DNA of 10,788 bases, taken from the NCBI GenBank assembly GCA_031263965.1, contig JAISES010000156.1, positions 1-10,788 of the forward strand. Reading direction: 5' to 3'. Both the position numbers and the translations under genes were made by a program. The notes below the pieces were generated by a model. It made no database searches, was not told the DNA's origin, and saw nothing but the letters and a program-made list of their open reading frames with translations. Source of the DNA: Prevotella sp. (lineage in GTDB: Bacteria > Bacteroidota > Bacteroidia > Bacteroidales > Dysgonomonadaceae). Below, piece after piece: positions 1-7,415 of the stretch (its first letter is position 1; every line of letters begins with the position of its first letter).

Positions 1-625
1 TTTTGGCTGCCCACTTAGAGGCATGCCCTGTGGCAACGACGGTTTCCGGTAAATCGGCTTCTGCTTTCAATGCGTCTTCTATTATTTGTGCATACACTTT
101 ATCTTCCGGTTCCCGGGGCATAGACAGTTCGCTTAAATCTGTATTCTCCTTCAGGCGAAGAGGTACAGGGCCGAAAAAGCGTACCAGGTTAAAATAGGCA
201 AAAGCGCGTAAGAAATAGGCTTCGGCCAGGATACGTTTCTGCACATTCGGATTGATATCCGTAATATTCGGAATATTTCCCAATACTGCATTACACCGGT
301 TGATGCTGTTATACATTTGCCCCCAGTAATTAGAAGCGCGCCCGATATTGGTATTATCCAATACCCTGTCTACAATAGACACGGGCGCCTGCGAACCTCT
401 CCCTTCCGCATAATCATTATGAAGTTCTTCCATAATAAAACAATCCATGGAGGCATAATAATTGGGGCCTAATATGGCATAAGCGCCCGTTATAGCCCCT
501 TCTGCGTCGGCTTCGTTTTTGTAATAGTTTTCCCGTGATACAAAAGCTTTGGGCACTTCCTTCAACATATCCCCACAGGAAGAAAACGCCAGTAAGCATA
601 CTACTATTATCGTTACTTGTTTCAT
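1..625 (-). CDS. SusD/RagB family nutrient-binding outer-membrane lipoprotein, N-terminal part
   Basis: The start is the ATG at 625-623; the reading frame stays open to the left edge, so about 208 N-terminal residues are visible and the C-terminus lies outside the window. A signal peptide with a lipobox (LAFSSC, Cys17) is followed by CGDMLKEVPKAF, the usual mature start of SusD proteins. Further on are family features such as ITGAYAILG near residue 50 and AYFNLVRFFGPVPL near residue 150, in the TPR-like helical part. SusD proteins sit on the cell surface as a lid over the SusC barrel and bind the carbohydrate ligand. It begins 19 nt after the susC stop, so the two are almost surely co-transcribed and form one complex. 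The ligand cannot be inferred from the visible part. Confidence 0.93.
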   Translation of the reverse strand, partial: MKQVTIIVVCLLAFSSCGDMLKEVPKAFVSRENYYKNEADAEGAITGAYAILGPNYYASMDCFIMEELHNDYAEGRGSQAPVSIVDRVLDNTNIGRASNYWGQMYNSINRCNAVLGNIPNITDINPNVQKRILAEAYFLRAFAYFNLVRFFGPVPLRLKENTDLSELSMPREPEDKVYAQIIEDALKAEADLPETVVATGHASKWAAK

Positions 626-644
626 GATTTTTCAATTTAAATGA

Positions 645-3600
645 TTAAAAATGAACTTTCAAACCAACAGAATATACGCGAGCGCTCGGGTAAGCCGACT
701 CATCGATTCCGAGCCGTAAACGATCGCTTACATTGGCGTCGTTTGTTCCCCTGCTGCTCACTTCAGGATCTAAACCTGGATAGTTTGTCAGGGTTAACAG
801 GTTTGTCCCGGATACATATATCTGTGCATAATTAATAAAATTGACACCCCATTTTCTGAAAGGAAGATTATAGCCTATTTTCAAGGATTTCAGGCGAAAA
901 TAACTTCCGTCTTTAATGAAACGGTCGGAACTTGTAACAGACGTATTCCGGCTGATACGGGGATATTTTGCATTCGGATTGGGATTTTCGGGCGTCCAGA
1001 AATTGCCGTAAATATCAGCGAACTGGTTTGTTCCGCGCTGAAATGAATTCAAATGAGACCCGGCTGTCGCCCAGAAAATATCATTACCCTGAACGCCTTC
1101 AAAAAAGGCATTCAATTCCCAGTTTTTATAGGAAAGATTTGTGTTGATTCCATAAATAAAATCAGGATAAGGATTTCCGATAATCGTCCGGTCTGCCGCA
1201 TTGATAATGCCATCTGGTTCCAAATCTTTATATTTGATATATCCGTCTGCATCCAACCCGTCTTCCAGATAGCCATAAAACATTCCGAAAGGTTCTCCCT
1301 CGCGGGCAACGTTCAGATTAGTCCAGAAAGGGACGCCAAGGTAGCTGCCAAAGATATCCGATCCTCCGGCCAGTTTGACAACTTTGTTTCGGTTGCCCGA
1401 TATATTGGCTGAGATATCCCATTTGAATGGTCCTGTAAGAACGTCGGCAAATACGCCTAATTCAATTCCTTTATTCTTTATTTCCCCTACATTCTGTAGT
1501 ATGGAACCGAAACCGATAGAGGGTGGCAACGGTACGGAAGCCAGCAGGTCGGTAGTGTGTTTGAGGTAATAATCGAATGTAAACCGTAAACGGTTATTGA
1601 TGAAATTCAAATCGAATCCGGCATCAAATTGTCCGGTTTCTTCCCATTTCAGGTCTTTATTGGCAATGCCCGAAGGAGTAAAGCCAATCACATCGGTTTG
1701 ATTCCCGTAAATATATTTTACGGAAGACATTCTGTCTAACGACTGATATGGATTCAGGCCCGTATTACCCGTTACGCCATAACTGACACGCAATTTAAAA
1801 TCACTGACCGCTTCTATATTTTGCATAAAAGCCTCTTCCGATACCCGCCAGGCAATGGCGCCCGAAGGGAAATACCCCCATTTATGATTTGCGCCGAAAC
1901 GGGAGGAACCATCCGCACGCAAGCTTACTGTAAACAGGTACTTATTATCCAATGAATAATTTACACGCCCCAGGAAAGAAGCCAATGTCCACTCTGAGAT
2001 ATCAGAAGAAGGAGGATTTATCGTTTCGGCAGCTCCGAGATTGTAATTTTCTGTCGTATTATTGGCAAATCCACTGACGCCTATGGAATGATAGCGATTC
2101 ATATCCGTCTGATAGGTATAACCTCCCACTACATTCAGGTTATGCCTGTCGTTGAATGTTTTTATATAAGTCAACGTATTTTCATTCAAAAAAGAACTTC
2201 TGTATGTCATACCTTCGGATGCATATCCCCTGTCGGTACTATAAATAATAGGGGTATACGTTTCATGCAGATAGGTTTCATATTCCATTCCGATTAGTGT
2301 TTTAAACGTGAGATCTTTTGAAAGAAAAATGTCGAGAGTGGTGTTCCCTACCACTGTATTATGGATATATCCGTCTTTATTCCGTGCAAATATCATCGGG
2401 TTCCTCATATCGTTAGACCCGAAGGAATAGACTGATTCATTCCGGGTAGGAAGTCCGTCTTCGTCATAAACCGGAAGCGTGGGAGGTGCGGATAATGCTC
2501 CGGAAAGAATCGAGTTACCCAGATAGCCGTTATTCGCGTTTACCATATCTTTGGTACGGCGGGAAAGATTAACATTTACACCTAACTTTCCCCATTTCGC
2601 TATATCATGATCCAGGTTTACACGGAAAGAGCCTCTTTTTACTCCTGAATTAACAATAATGCCGTCTTGTCCGTAATAATTCCCGGATACTGAAAAGCGG
2701 GTATTTTCCGAACTACCCGTGACGGTTACTGTATGATTCTGCATAAGGGCGCTTCTGAAAATATAATCCTGCCAGTCTGTACCGGGATTCTGTACTTCAT
2801 TGATATTGAAATACGGAGCGCTACCGGCATCGGTCAACCATATATTCGCTATTTCGGCATATTGTTTGGCATCCAGCAGATCATAACGTTTTGCTACGTT
2901 TTGTATACCGAACAAACTACTTACTTCTACTCTTGTTTTTTGCCCTTTTATGCCGGAGCGGGTCGTAATTATAACCACTCCGTTAGCCCCTCTTGAGCCA
3001 TAAATAGCAGTAGCCGAAGCATCCTTCAATATATTCATGGATTCAATATCGGAAGGATTCAGAAAATCGATTCCCCCAACGACAGGAAATCCATCGACAA
3101 CATAAAGCGGGTCGTTACTTCCGATCATCGAATTACCTCCACGGATACGGACTTCAATACGCCCGCCCGGTTCTCCGGAGTTCTGTGTAACCTGGACTCC
3201 CGCCGAACGGCCTTTTAATGCTTGTTCCATATTGTAAACAGGGATGGCTTCAATATCCTCTGTTTTAATCGGGGAGACCGCTCCCGTCAAATCACTTTTC
3301 TTCATCGTTCCGTATCCGACCACAACCACTTCTTCCAATAGTTGAACATCTTCCTTCATGTGAACGATCAGGTTATTATCTCCCGGCTTAACCCTGATAT
3401 CTAAAGGCGCATATCCAAGAAAAGAAAAAGTTAATGTAGCCTGATTACCGGAAATGTTCACTGAAAATTTCCCATTTATATCCGTTACCACTCCTGTAGT
3501 AGTTCCTTTTACGAAAACGTTTACGCCCAGCAACGGCTCTCCATCCACATCATAAACTGTTCCGGAAACAGTGGCCGGATCGTTTTGATTGCTACCTTGT

Positions 3601-3965
3601 TTAATCACTTTATAAATTGTGATATGACGGTCATTGACCGTATAGCCCAAATCCGTATCCTTCAATGATTGTTTAAGAATTTCGTCAATATCTCTGTTTT
3701 TTACCTGAATGCTTGCCTGAATCCCGACTATATCGCTATCGATATAGTTGAATAAGAATTCGCTTTGCTTTTCGATTTCCCTGAATATTTCGGCCAAGGG
3801 CATCTGTTTTATTTCCAGAGAGAATTTAGTAATCTGTCCATACGACTGTGCTGCATGTAGAGAGGAAAGGGCCAGAAATATCAATACACAGATGTTTCTC
3901 ATAAATAATAATAATTTTTTAAGGCTTTTCCCAAAGGGTAGTTTACCTATACAATTAATTTCCAT
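645..3965 (-). CDS. SusC/RagA family TonB-dependent outer-membrane transporter with STN signalling domain
   Basis: A 1106-residue protein. The long basic leader with the core signal MRNICVLIFLALSS (residues 22-35) is typical of SusC proteins of ECF-controlled loci; Met22 (codon at 3902) is an alternative start. Domains in order: STN (secretin/TonB short N-terminal) at about 46-118; carboxypeptidase-regulatory-like beta-sandwich at about 131-205; TonB-box-like EEVVVVGYG at 211-219; plug at about 220-340 with the family signature DPLYVVDGFP (285-294) and SATAIYGSRGANGVVIITT; then the 22-strand-type barrel, ending in an aromatic residue (VGLKVHF). It imports a ligand, probably an oligosaccharide or glycoside, into the periplasm with the downstream SusD. 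The STN domain is the known contact for FecR-type anti-sigma factors, and both FecR and an ECF sigma factor are encoded just upstream, so this transporter is probably also the ligand sensor. The 170-nt gap to fecR holds RNA-like structure listed separately. Confidence 0.96.
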   Translation of the reverse strand: MEINCIGKLPFGKSLKKLLLFMRNICVLIFLALSSLHAAQSYGQITKFSLEIKQMPLAEIFREIEKQSEFLFNYIDSDIVGIQASIQVKNRDIDEILKQSLKDTDLGYTVNDRHITIYKVIKQGSNQNDPATVSGTVYDVDGEPLLGVNVFVKGTTTGVVTDINGKFSVNISGNQATLTFSFLGYAPLDIRVKPGDNNLIVHMKEDVQLLEEVVVVGYGTMKKSDLTGAVSPIKTEDIEAIPVYNMEQALKGRSAGVQVTQNSGEPGGRIEVRIRGGNSMIGSNDPLYVVDGFPVVGGIDFLNPSDIESMNILKDASATAIYGSRGANGVVIITTRSGIKGQKTRVEVSSLFGIQNVAKRYDLLDAKQYAEIANIWLTDAGSAPYFNINEVQNPGTDWQDYIFRSALMQNHTVTVTGSSENTRFSVSGNYYGQDGIIVNSGVKRGSFRVNLDHDIAKWGKLGVNVNLSRRTKDMVNANNGYLGNSILSGALSAPPTLPVYDEDGLPTRNESVYSFGSNDMRNPMIFARNKDGYIHNTVVGNTTLDIFLSKDLTFKTLIGMEYETYLHETYTPIIYSTDRGYASEGMTYRSSFLNENTLTYIKTFNDRHNLNVVGGYTYQTDMNRYHSIGVSGFANNTTENYNLGAAETINPPSSDISEWTLASFLGRVNYSLDNKYLFTVSLRADGSSRFGANHKWGYFPSGAIAWRVSEEAFMQNIEAVSDFKLRVSYGVTGNTGLNPYQSLDRMSSVKYIYGNQTDVIGFTPSGIANKDLKWEETGQFDAGFDLNFINNRLRFTFDYYLKHTTDLLASVPLPPSIGFGSILQNVGEIKNKGIELGVFADVLTGPFKWDISANISGNRNKVVKLAGGSDIFGSYLGVPFWTNLNVAREGEPFGMFYGYLEDGLDADGYIKYKDLEPDGIINAADRTIIGNPYPDFIYGINTNLSYKNWELNAFFEGVQGNDIFWATAGSHLNSFQRGTNQFADIYGNFWTPENPNPNAKYPRISRNTSVTSSDRFIKDGSYFRLKSLKIGYNLPFRKWGVNFINYAQIYVSGTNLLTLTNYPGLDPEVSSRGTNDANVSDRLRLGIDESAYPSARVYSVGLKVHF

Positions 3966-3972
3966 ACTTTTG
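3942..3972 (+). promoter_or_regulatory. Candidate housekeeping (Bacteroides-type) promoter pointing antisense to susC
   Basis: On the plus strand, TACTTTTG at 3965-3972 matches the Bacteroidetes -7 consensus TAnnTTTG exactly. TTTA at 3942-3945, one base off the -33 consensus TTTG, lies 19 nt upstream, which is the usual spacing. Transcription would begin near 3976-3980, just outside the susC start codon (3965-3963), and run towards fecR. No plus-strand protein gene follows, so the site makes sense only as the promoter of an antisense RNA. The match is by eye; short AT-rich boxes occur by chance. Confidence 0.5.
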
Positions 3973-3976
3973 TATA

Positions 3977-4090
3977 ATGATTAAGTTAACGATTCTTCAA
4001 TGTAGGTTTTTCGCATTTACCTCTTATTGAAGCAGGTTAGTTATCTCTGATGAAAACCGGCTCCCGGCAGGAAGTCGGTTTTTATTTTAT
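3977..4090 (+). ncRNA. Candidate cis-antisense small RNA facing the susC leader
   Basis: Three signals line up on the plus strand between susC and fecR: the promoter-like site at 3942-3972; a stem-loop at 3995-4032 (CTTCAAT pairing with ATTGAAG, with an inner AGGT/ACCT stem); and a terminator hairpin with a T tract at 4053-4092. The predicted RNA is about 110 nt and fully complementary to the leader that would precede susC on the fecR-susC mRNA. Antisense small RNAs of this type (DonS and relatives) are known from Bacteroides Sus-like loci run by ECF sigma/anti-sigma pairs, where they repress the susC homologue. Position, strand and neighbours all fit that family, but the identity is inferred from layout, not from sequence similarity. 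Confidence 0.5.
3995..4032. repeat. Interrupted inverted repeat (stem-loop) in the fecR-susC gap
   Basis: CTTCAAT at 3995-4001 is the exact reverse complement of ATTGAAG at 4026-4032. Inside, AGGT (4004-4007) can pair with ACCT (4019-4022), leaving an 11-nt loop and small bulges. Either strand could form it: the candidate antisense RNA on plus, or the susC leader on minus. Confidence 0.55.
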
Positions 4091-4092
4091 AT
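4053..4092 (+). terminator. Rho-independent terminator-like hairpin
   Basis: The arms are AAAACCG (4053-4059) with CGGTTTT (4076-4082), extended by GCTCCC (4060-4065) against GGAAGT (4070-4075) with one mismatch and one wobble; the loop is GGCA. On the plus strand a T-rich tract (4079-4092, five T, then A, then TTTTAT) follows, which is the terminator arrangement. On the minus strand the same hairpin forms, even slightly better paired, but the bases after it are CATCAGAG, so it is not a strong terminator in the fecR-to-susC direction, though it could slow polymerase or structure the leader. No plus-strand gene precedes it, which points to a small antisense transcript. Confidence 0.7.
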
Positions 4093-4135
4093 CTGTTTCT
4101 TTTTTCCCATAGGCAATTCTTTTACTGGTTTGTTG

Positions 4136-5113
4136 TTATTTTCTTGTTATTATGTACTGGTTATCTTGTTTTATCCATTCGAAATCAATATGCTTTTTTA
4201 TTAAATTCAATATCCGCTCTAACTGAGCATTTGCATCGAAGGCGCCTGTTATTTTTTTGTCTTCGTACAATTCTTTATCAACGATAAAACGCACATCATA
4301 ATATTCTTCCAGAAGAAGAAGAAACTCAGGGAATGTAACGGATTTATATTTAATCAGGCTATTCACCCAAGACGTTGCTATTTCCGTATTTACAGTTTCA
4401 ATATCTATTTTTTCATTCTCCTTGTTGTAGGATAATTGCTGGCTGGGAAGCAGAAAAACGCTCTGGGCAGGGGAGTCAAAACGGACAGACCCTTCTAACA
4501 ATAGGGTTTTTATCATTTTCTCTTCCGGTTTATTTCTGATATTGAAAACAGTACCGAAAACGGTTATTGACGAACCTTCAAGTTCCACTTTAAATGGATT
4601 ATTTTTGTTGGGGATAACATTAAAATAAGCCTCTCCGCTTAATTTAACCTTCCGTTCTTTCAGGTTATAAAAGTTTGAAAACGTCAATTCACTTGATTTG
4701 TTCAGTGTAATTTGCGTCCCGTCGGGTAAAGAAAAAGAAGAGACGCCATTTCCCGACATATAAGAATAGTATTGTTCCTCATCCGGTAAATAAGAGGTTT
4801 TAAATAAGTATAAATACAAGCAGACGCCCATTAATATAACGGCGACTGCACTATTTGAATATTGGAACCAAGGCCGTGAAATCAGAGATTTTTTATTATC
4901 ATTCCTGATACGGGAAATCAGATGTGGCATTGATTGTTCCTTATAAGGAATGTTTATCCCTGAAATTTCCGCTTCCCAATATTTCTTTATACGCTGAAAT
5001 GTTTGTTTGTTACTATCGCTCAGCGATAGCCATTCAGACAAAAGAATAATCTCATCTTCCTGAGATTCGCCTGCTAAATAACGTACTATAATTTGTTCGA
5101 CAGCCTGATTCAT
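4136..5113 (-). CDS. FecR-family anti-sigma factor
   Basis: A 325-residue inner-membrane protein. An N-terminal cytoplasmic helical part (about 1-80, with RYLAGESQEDEIILLSEWL) would hold the sigma factor. One transmembrane helix (about 86-104, NSAVAVILMGVCLYLYLF) follows. The periplasmic FecR domain (about 115-215) contains the usual LPDGTQITLNKSSELTF and GEAYFNV motifs. The C-terminal DUF4974-type domain (about 255-324) is thought to meet the STN domain of the transporter. It begins 52 nt after the sigma stop codon, behind its own copy of the 26-nt element. When SusC binds ligand, this protein would release or activate the sigma factor. Length and domain order are normal for Bacteroidetes FecR proteins. 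Confidence 0.95.
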   Translation of the reverse strand: MNQAVEQIIVRYLAGESQEDEIILLSEWLSLSDSNKQTFQRIKKYWEAEISGINIPYKEQSMPHLISRIRNDNKKSLISRPWFQYSNSAVAVILMGVCLYLYLFKTSYLPDEEQYYSYMSGNGVSSFSLPDGTQITLNKSSELTFSNFYNLKERKVKLSGEAYFNVIPNKNNPFKVELEGSSITVFGTVFNIRNKPEEKMIKTLLLEGSVRFDSPAQSVFLLPSQQLSYNKENEKIDIETVNTEIATSWVNSLIKYKSVTFPEFLLLLEEYYDVRFIVDKELYEDKKITGAFDANAQLERILNLIKKHIDFEWIKQDNQYIITRK

Positions 5114-5142
5114 TTTTTTAGATTTTCACCTCTCTTATTCTG

Positions 5143-5168
5143 GTAACAAAAAAAGGTGTATACCCTTA
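5143..5168 (-). promoter_or_regulatory. 26-nt element, copy C, upstream of fecR (candidate ECF-sigma promoter)
   Basis: Read on the minus strand, the element starts with TAAGGGT (its TAA is the sigma stop codon), has TA at positions 9-10, and ends with CTTTTTTTGTTAC at positions 14-26. It matches the two copies near 7200 and 7430 at 22 of 26 positions; the four differences are at positions 8, 11, 12 and 13. The GTTAC end lies 29 nt before the fecR start codon. GGGT and GTTAC are 14 nt apart, close to the -35/-10 distance of ECF promoters, so I read it as a promoter that lets fecR-susC-susD be transcribed separately from the sigma gene. The role is inferred; the repetition is seen directly. 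Confidence 0.65.
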
Positions 5169-5702
5169 TTCCTTACCTATTATTTCTTTAATCTTTTTCA
5201 TGGCAGCAGTAAGATGCGCCTCCAATGTTTTGACGGAAATATTGAGATGCGCTGCTGCTTCTTTGTATTTCATATTATCTTCCCTGACTAATTTAAACGC
5301 CAGTTTACATTTGGTGGGTAATTGTTCGATCGCCTGATTAATGGAGTCAATAACTTCTTTTGATATCAAATCATCTTCAGGCGTTGTTTTCGTATAAGCG
5401 AATACATCGATTGAGAGTTCGTCTAAATCAATATAGGTAATTTTTTTATCACGCAGATAGTTGAGTGCTTTGTATTGGGCAAGTTTATAAATATAGGCTT
5501 TGAAGTCTATAATCTGTGGAAGTTTTTTTCTGTTTTCCCACACGGCAAAAAAAACATCGGAAGTTAATTCTTCTGCGGTTTCGGTGGATTTGACATACAT
5601 AAAAAGATATCTCATTATACAGTCGCAATAAGATATATACAAAGACTTCAACGCTTCTTCCGAATCCCTGTAAGCCAACGCCTCCATCCAATATCGTGTC
5701 AT
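5166..5702 (-). CDS. ECF-type RNA polymerase sigma-70 factor (Bacteroidetes FecI-like)
   Basis: A 178-residue protein from the ATG at 5702-5700; a TTG at 5720 would add six residues, but the ATG is preferred. Region 2 (about 16-85) has EALKSLYISYCDCIMRYLF, the ETAEELTSDVFFAVWENR helix and FKAYIYKLAQYKALNYLR. Region 4 (about 118-174) has AIEQLPTKCKLAFKLVRE followed by the helix-turn-helix YKEAAAHLNISVKTLEAHL. Regions 1 and 3 are missing, as in all ECF factors. The next gene encodes its likely partner, the FecR protein. It starts 27 nt after the stop of the oxidoreductase gene on the same strand, so it is probably transcribed from the promoter of that gene. Its likely targets are the three 26-nt elements in this window, including the one that would drive its own synthesis. 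Confidence 0.95.
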   Translation of the reverse strand: MTRYWMEALAYRDSEEALKSLYISYCDCIMRYLFMYVKSTETAEELTSDVFFAVWENRKKLPQIIDFKAYIYKLAQYKALNYLRDKKITYIDLDELSIDVFAYTKTTPEDDLISKEVIDSINQAIEQLPTKCKLAFKLVREDNMKYKEAAAHLNISVKTLEAHLTAAMKKIKEIIGKE

Positions 5703-5729
5703 TAAAGGCTCTTTTCCCAATACAAATGA

Positions 5730-7148
5730 TTATATATATTGCCCTTCTTCTTTTAATCTTTTGCGTAAGCGGATAACATCCACGTGATGAACATTATAAT
5801 CCGATTGTTTGGAAGCCAGCGCTGCTGCTAATCCGGCAGCCTCTCCCGTTACCAGACATACCGGCATTACCCGGAGGCTTCCAAAAGACAACGAATCGGT
5901 AGAAACAGGCCGTCCGGCTACTAAGATATTGGTAAACCCTTTTGGCGTTAATATTCTATAGGGAATACCATGCGTTTCTCCTTTTTTGTAATGGGCGTAA
6001 CGTTCGTCGTTCATCTCACTGCCGATATGAACATCTACATAGTAGTTATTACGTCCGATGCTGTCGTCAAAATCCTGTCTGTTCAGCCAGTCTTCAATCG
6101 TGAAAACATAATCTCCTTCTATACGCCTGGTTTCGCGAACGCTCAACAGGCTACAGGTATTAGCAATAAAAGACTCTCCGTAGACTTCCGGTATATATTT
6201 TTTTAATGCCTGATGATACTGTATCACCATCTGCCTGCCTCGCATCATCGCTTCCGTCAAATCATCAGGATTGGTTGGGTCGAGCCCCCGCATATGTCCT
6301 ATATTGAACTGTACCGTACCCGGCGCCACCATTGGATTCACTACATGGTTGTCTATAATCAGCGGAAATTCTTTTGATTCTATTATTTTGTATATAAGGC
6401 TGTCTTTATTCGTATAATGCAAGCTTGGGCTTTTGCTGAATGCTTCTGTATTTACATTCGATAAAGAAAAACAGAAAGAGGGCATTTGCGTTTCTCCTTT
6501 ATCATTGCCGGTAAAGAACTTTGCTCCGGCCCAGACCGCCAGGTCGCCATCTCCGGTACAGTCTATATAAATTTTAGATTTATAGGCTGTCAATCCGGCT
6601 TTGTTGGCTATTGTTATATAATCTATTGTCTGGTCTGATTCCATTTCAACAGTTGCCAGTCTTGAGAAAAACAATACTTTGACGCCATAATCTTTAATAA
6701 TCCCATCGTATATTGTTTTCAGGTATTCGGCATTTATCGGAACCCAATCTAATTTATCCGCAGAGACTTGGGGAACACCTTTTTTAGATGCCAGAAAAAT
6801 CTTTTCGGCAAGCCCTTTATAAATAATCTTCTCCTGATCTGTAAACGGCGTCCAGGAAGGGACGAGGCCCGCAGTTCCCATACCACCCAAAACGCCCATG
6901 GCTTCTATGAGTAAGACTTTAGCGCCTTCTCTTGCCGCTGCTACAGCCGCCGTGCAACCGGAAGGGCCTCCTCCTACTACGATCACGTCCCAACTGTCAT
7001 CTACGGGCATATTCCGTTTGTTTGTGTTTGCCGGATGGTTCTGCACATTCGCTTTCGTGGAAGAAAATGGAAGGCCTGCAACGATTCCGGCTAATGCGGT
7101 ATTTTTTACAAATGCCCGCCTGTTCATGTTTTTCATGTTATAATCCAT
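5730..7148 (-). CDS. Tat-exported FAD-dependent oxidoreductase (FAD_oxidored, PF12831-like)
   Basis: A 472-residue protein. A twin-arginine signal (NRRAFVK, Arg10-Arg11, then the hydrophobic stretch TALAGIVAGLPF) predicts folded export to the periplasm. The FAD-binding Rossmann motif is DVIVVGGGPSG (Gly59, Gly61, Gly64), followed by an acidic strand end (LLIEA) and LGGMGTAG. Two later family motifs are IDCTGDGDLAVWAGA (195-209) and the arginine-rich SVRETRRIEGDYVFTIEDW (336-354). The C-terminal FAD contact includes NILVAGRPVS. Members occur in Bacteroidetes carbohydrate loci, but the substrate is generally unknown, and I cannot assign one. Met5 and Met8 (codons at 7136 and 7127) are alternative starts that keep the Tat signal intact. 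The gene precedes the sigma gene with a 27-nt gap and follows a 26-nt element by 26 nt, so it appears to head the sigma operon. Confidence 0.88.
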   Translation of the reverse strand: MDYNMKNMNRRAFVKNTALAGIVAGLPFSSTKANVQNHPANTNKRNMPVDDSWDVIVVGGGPSGCTAAVAAAREGAKVLLIEAMGVLGGMGTAGLVPSWTPFTDQEKIIYKGLAEKIFLASKKGVPQVSADKLDWVPINAEYLKTIYDGIIKDYGVKVLFFSRLATVEMESDQTIDYITIANKAGLTAYKSKIYIDCTGDGDLAVWAGAKFFTGNDKGETQMPSFCFSLSNVNTEAFSKSPSLHYTNKDSLIYKIIESKEFPLIIDNHVVNPMVAPGTVQFNIGHMRGLDPTNPDDLTEAMMRGRQMVIQYHQALKKYIPEVYGESFIANTCSLLSVRETRRIEGDYVFTIEDWLNRQDFDDSIGRNNYYVDVHIGSEMNDERYAHYKKGETHGIPYRILTPKGFTNILVAGRPVSTDSLSFGSLRVMPVCLVTGEAAGLAAALASKQSDYNVHHVDVIRLRKRLKEEGQYI

Positions 7149-7174
7149 TTAATAAAATCCATTCTTTTAGCTTA

Positions 7175-7200
7175 GTAACAAAAAAAGAAATAAACCCTTA
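7175..7200 (-). promoter_or_regulatory. 26-nt element, copy A, upstream of the FAD oxidoreductase-sigma unit
   Basis: On the minus strand this reads TAAGGGT, then six bases, then CTTTTTTTGTTAC. It is identical over all 26 bases to copy B and 22/26 to copy C. The GTTAC end lies 26 nt before the oxidoreductase start at 7148, leaving room for a short leader. Interpreted as an ECF-sigma promoter with GGGT as -35-like and GTTAC as -10-like parts, it would give sigma autoactivation. That role is inferred. Confidence 0.65.
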
Positions 7201-7415
7201 ATCCCTCCTCGATATTTTTCGCAGGAAATATTTCTATTTTGATACATTAAGGGTACAGGCGTAGCGGGTGCGCATATCAGAAGCTGCCCCGGATCGGAGT
7301 ACAAATAAGCGAAACAGAGAGGGGATGAAATGACAGAATGACAAAATTAGCAGAATTAACAAAATGACAGAAGCGTTTGTTTTTTCCCGCTTTCTTTAAT
7401 CTGTTAAAGTAGAAG

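Noticed and set aside
1053..1412. 119-codon open frame on the plus strand within susC
   Set aside because: It lies wholly antisense to a well-supported SusC coding region, has no recognisable domain, and has no promoter or leader signal.
5703..5720. TTG start giving a sigma factor six residues longer
   Set aside because: An in-frame ATG at 5702 gives a normal ECF N-terminus, and TTG starts are rare; the longer form cannot be excluded.
7133..7162. Nine-codon upstream reading frame before the FAD oxidoreductase, ending in an ATGA overlap with Met5
   Set aside because: Short frames like this are common by chance in A/T-rich leaders; it gives no recognisable leader peptide and the main start is uncertain by a few codons.
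7329..7369. Three AATGACA heptamers as a possible CRISPR, iteron or origin-like array
   Set aside because: The repeats are too short and unevenly spaced (8 and 26 nt), and no replication or Cas gene is nearby.
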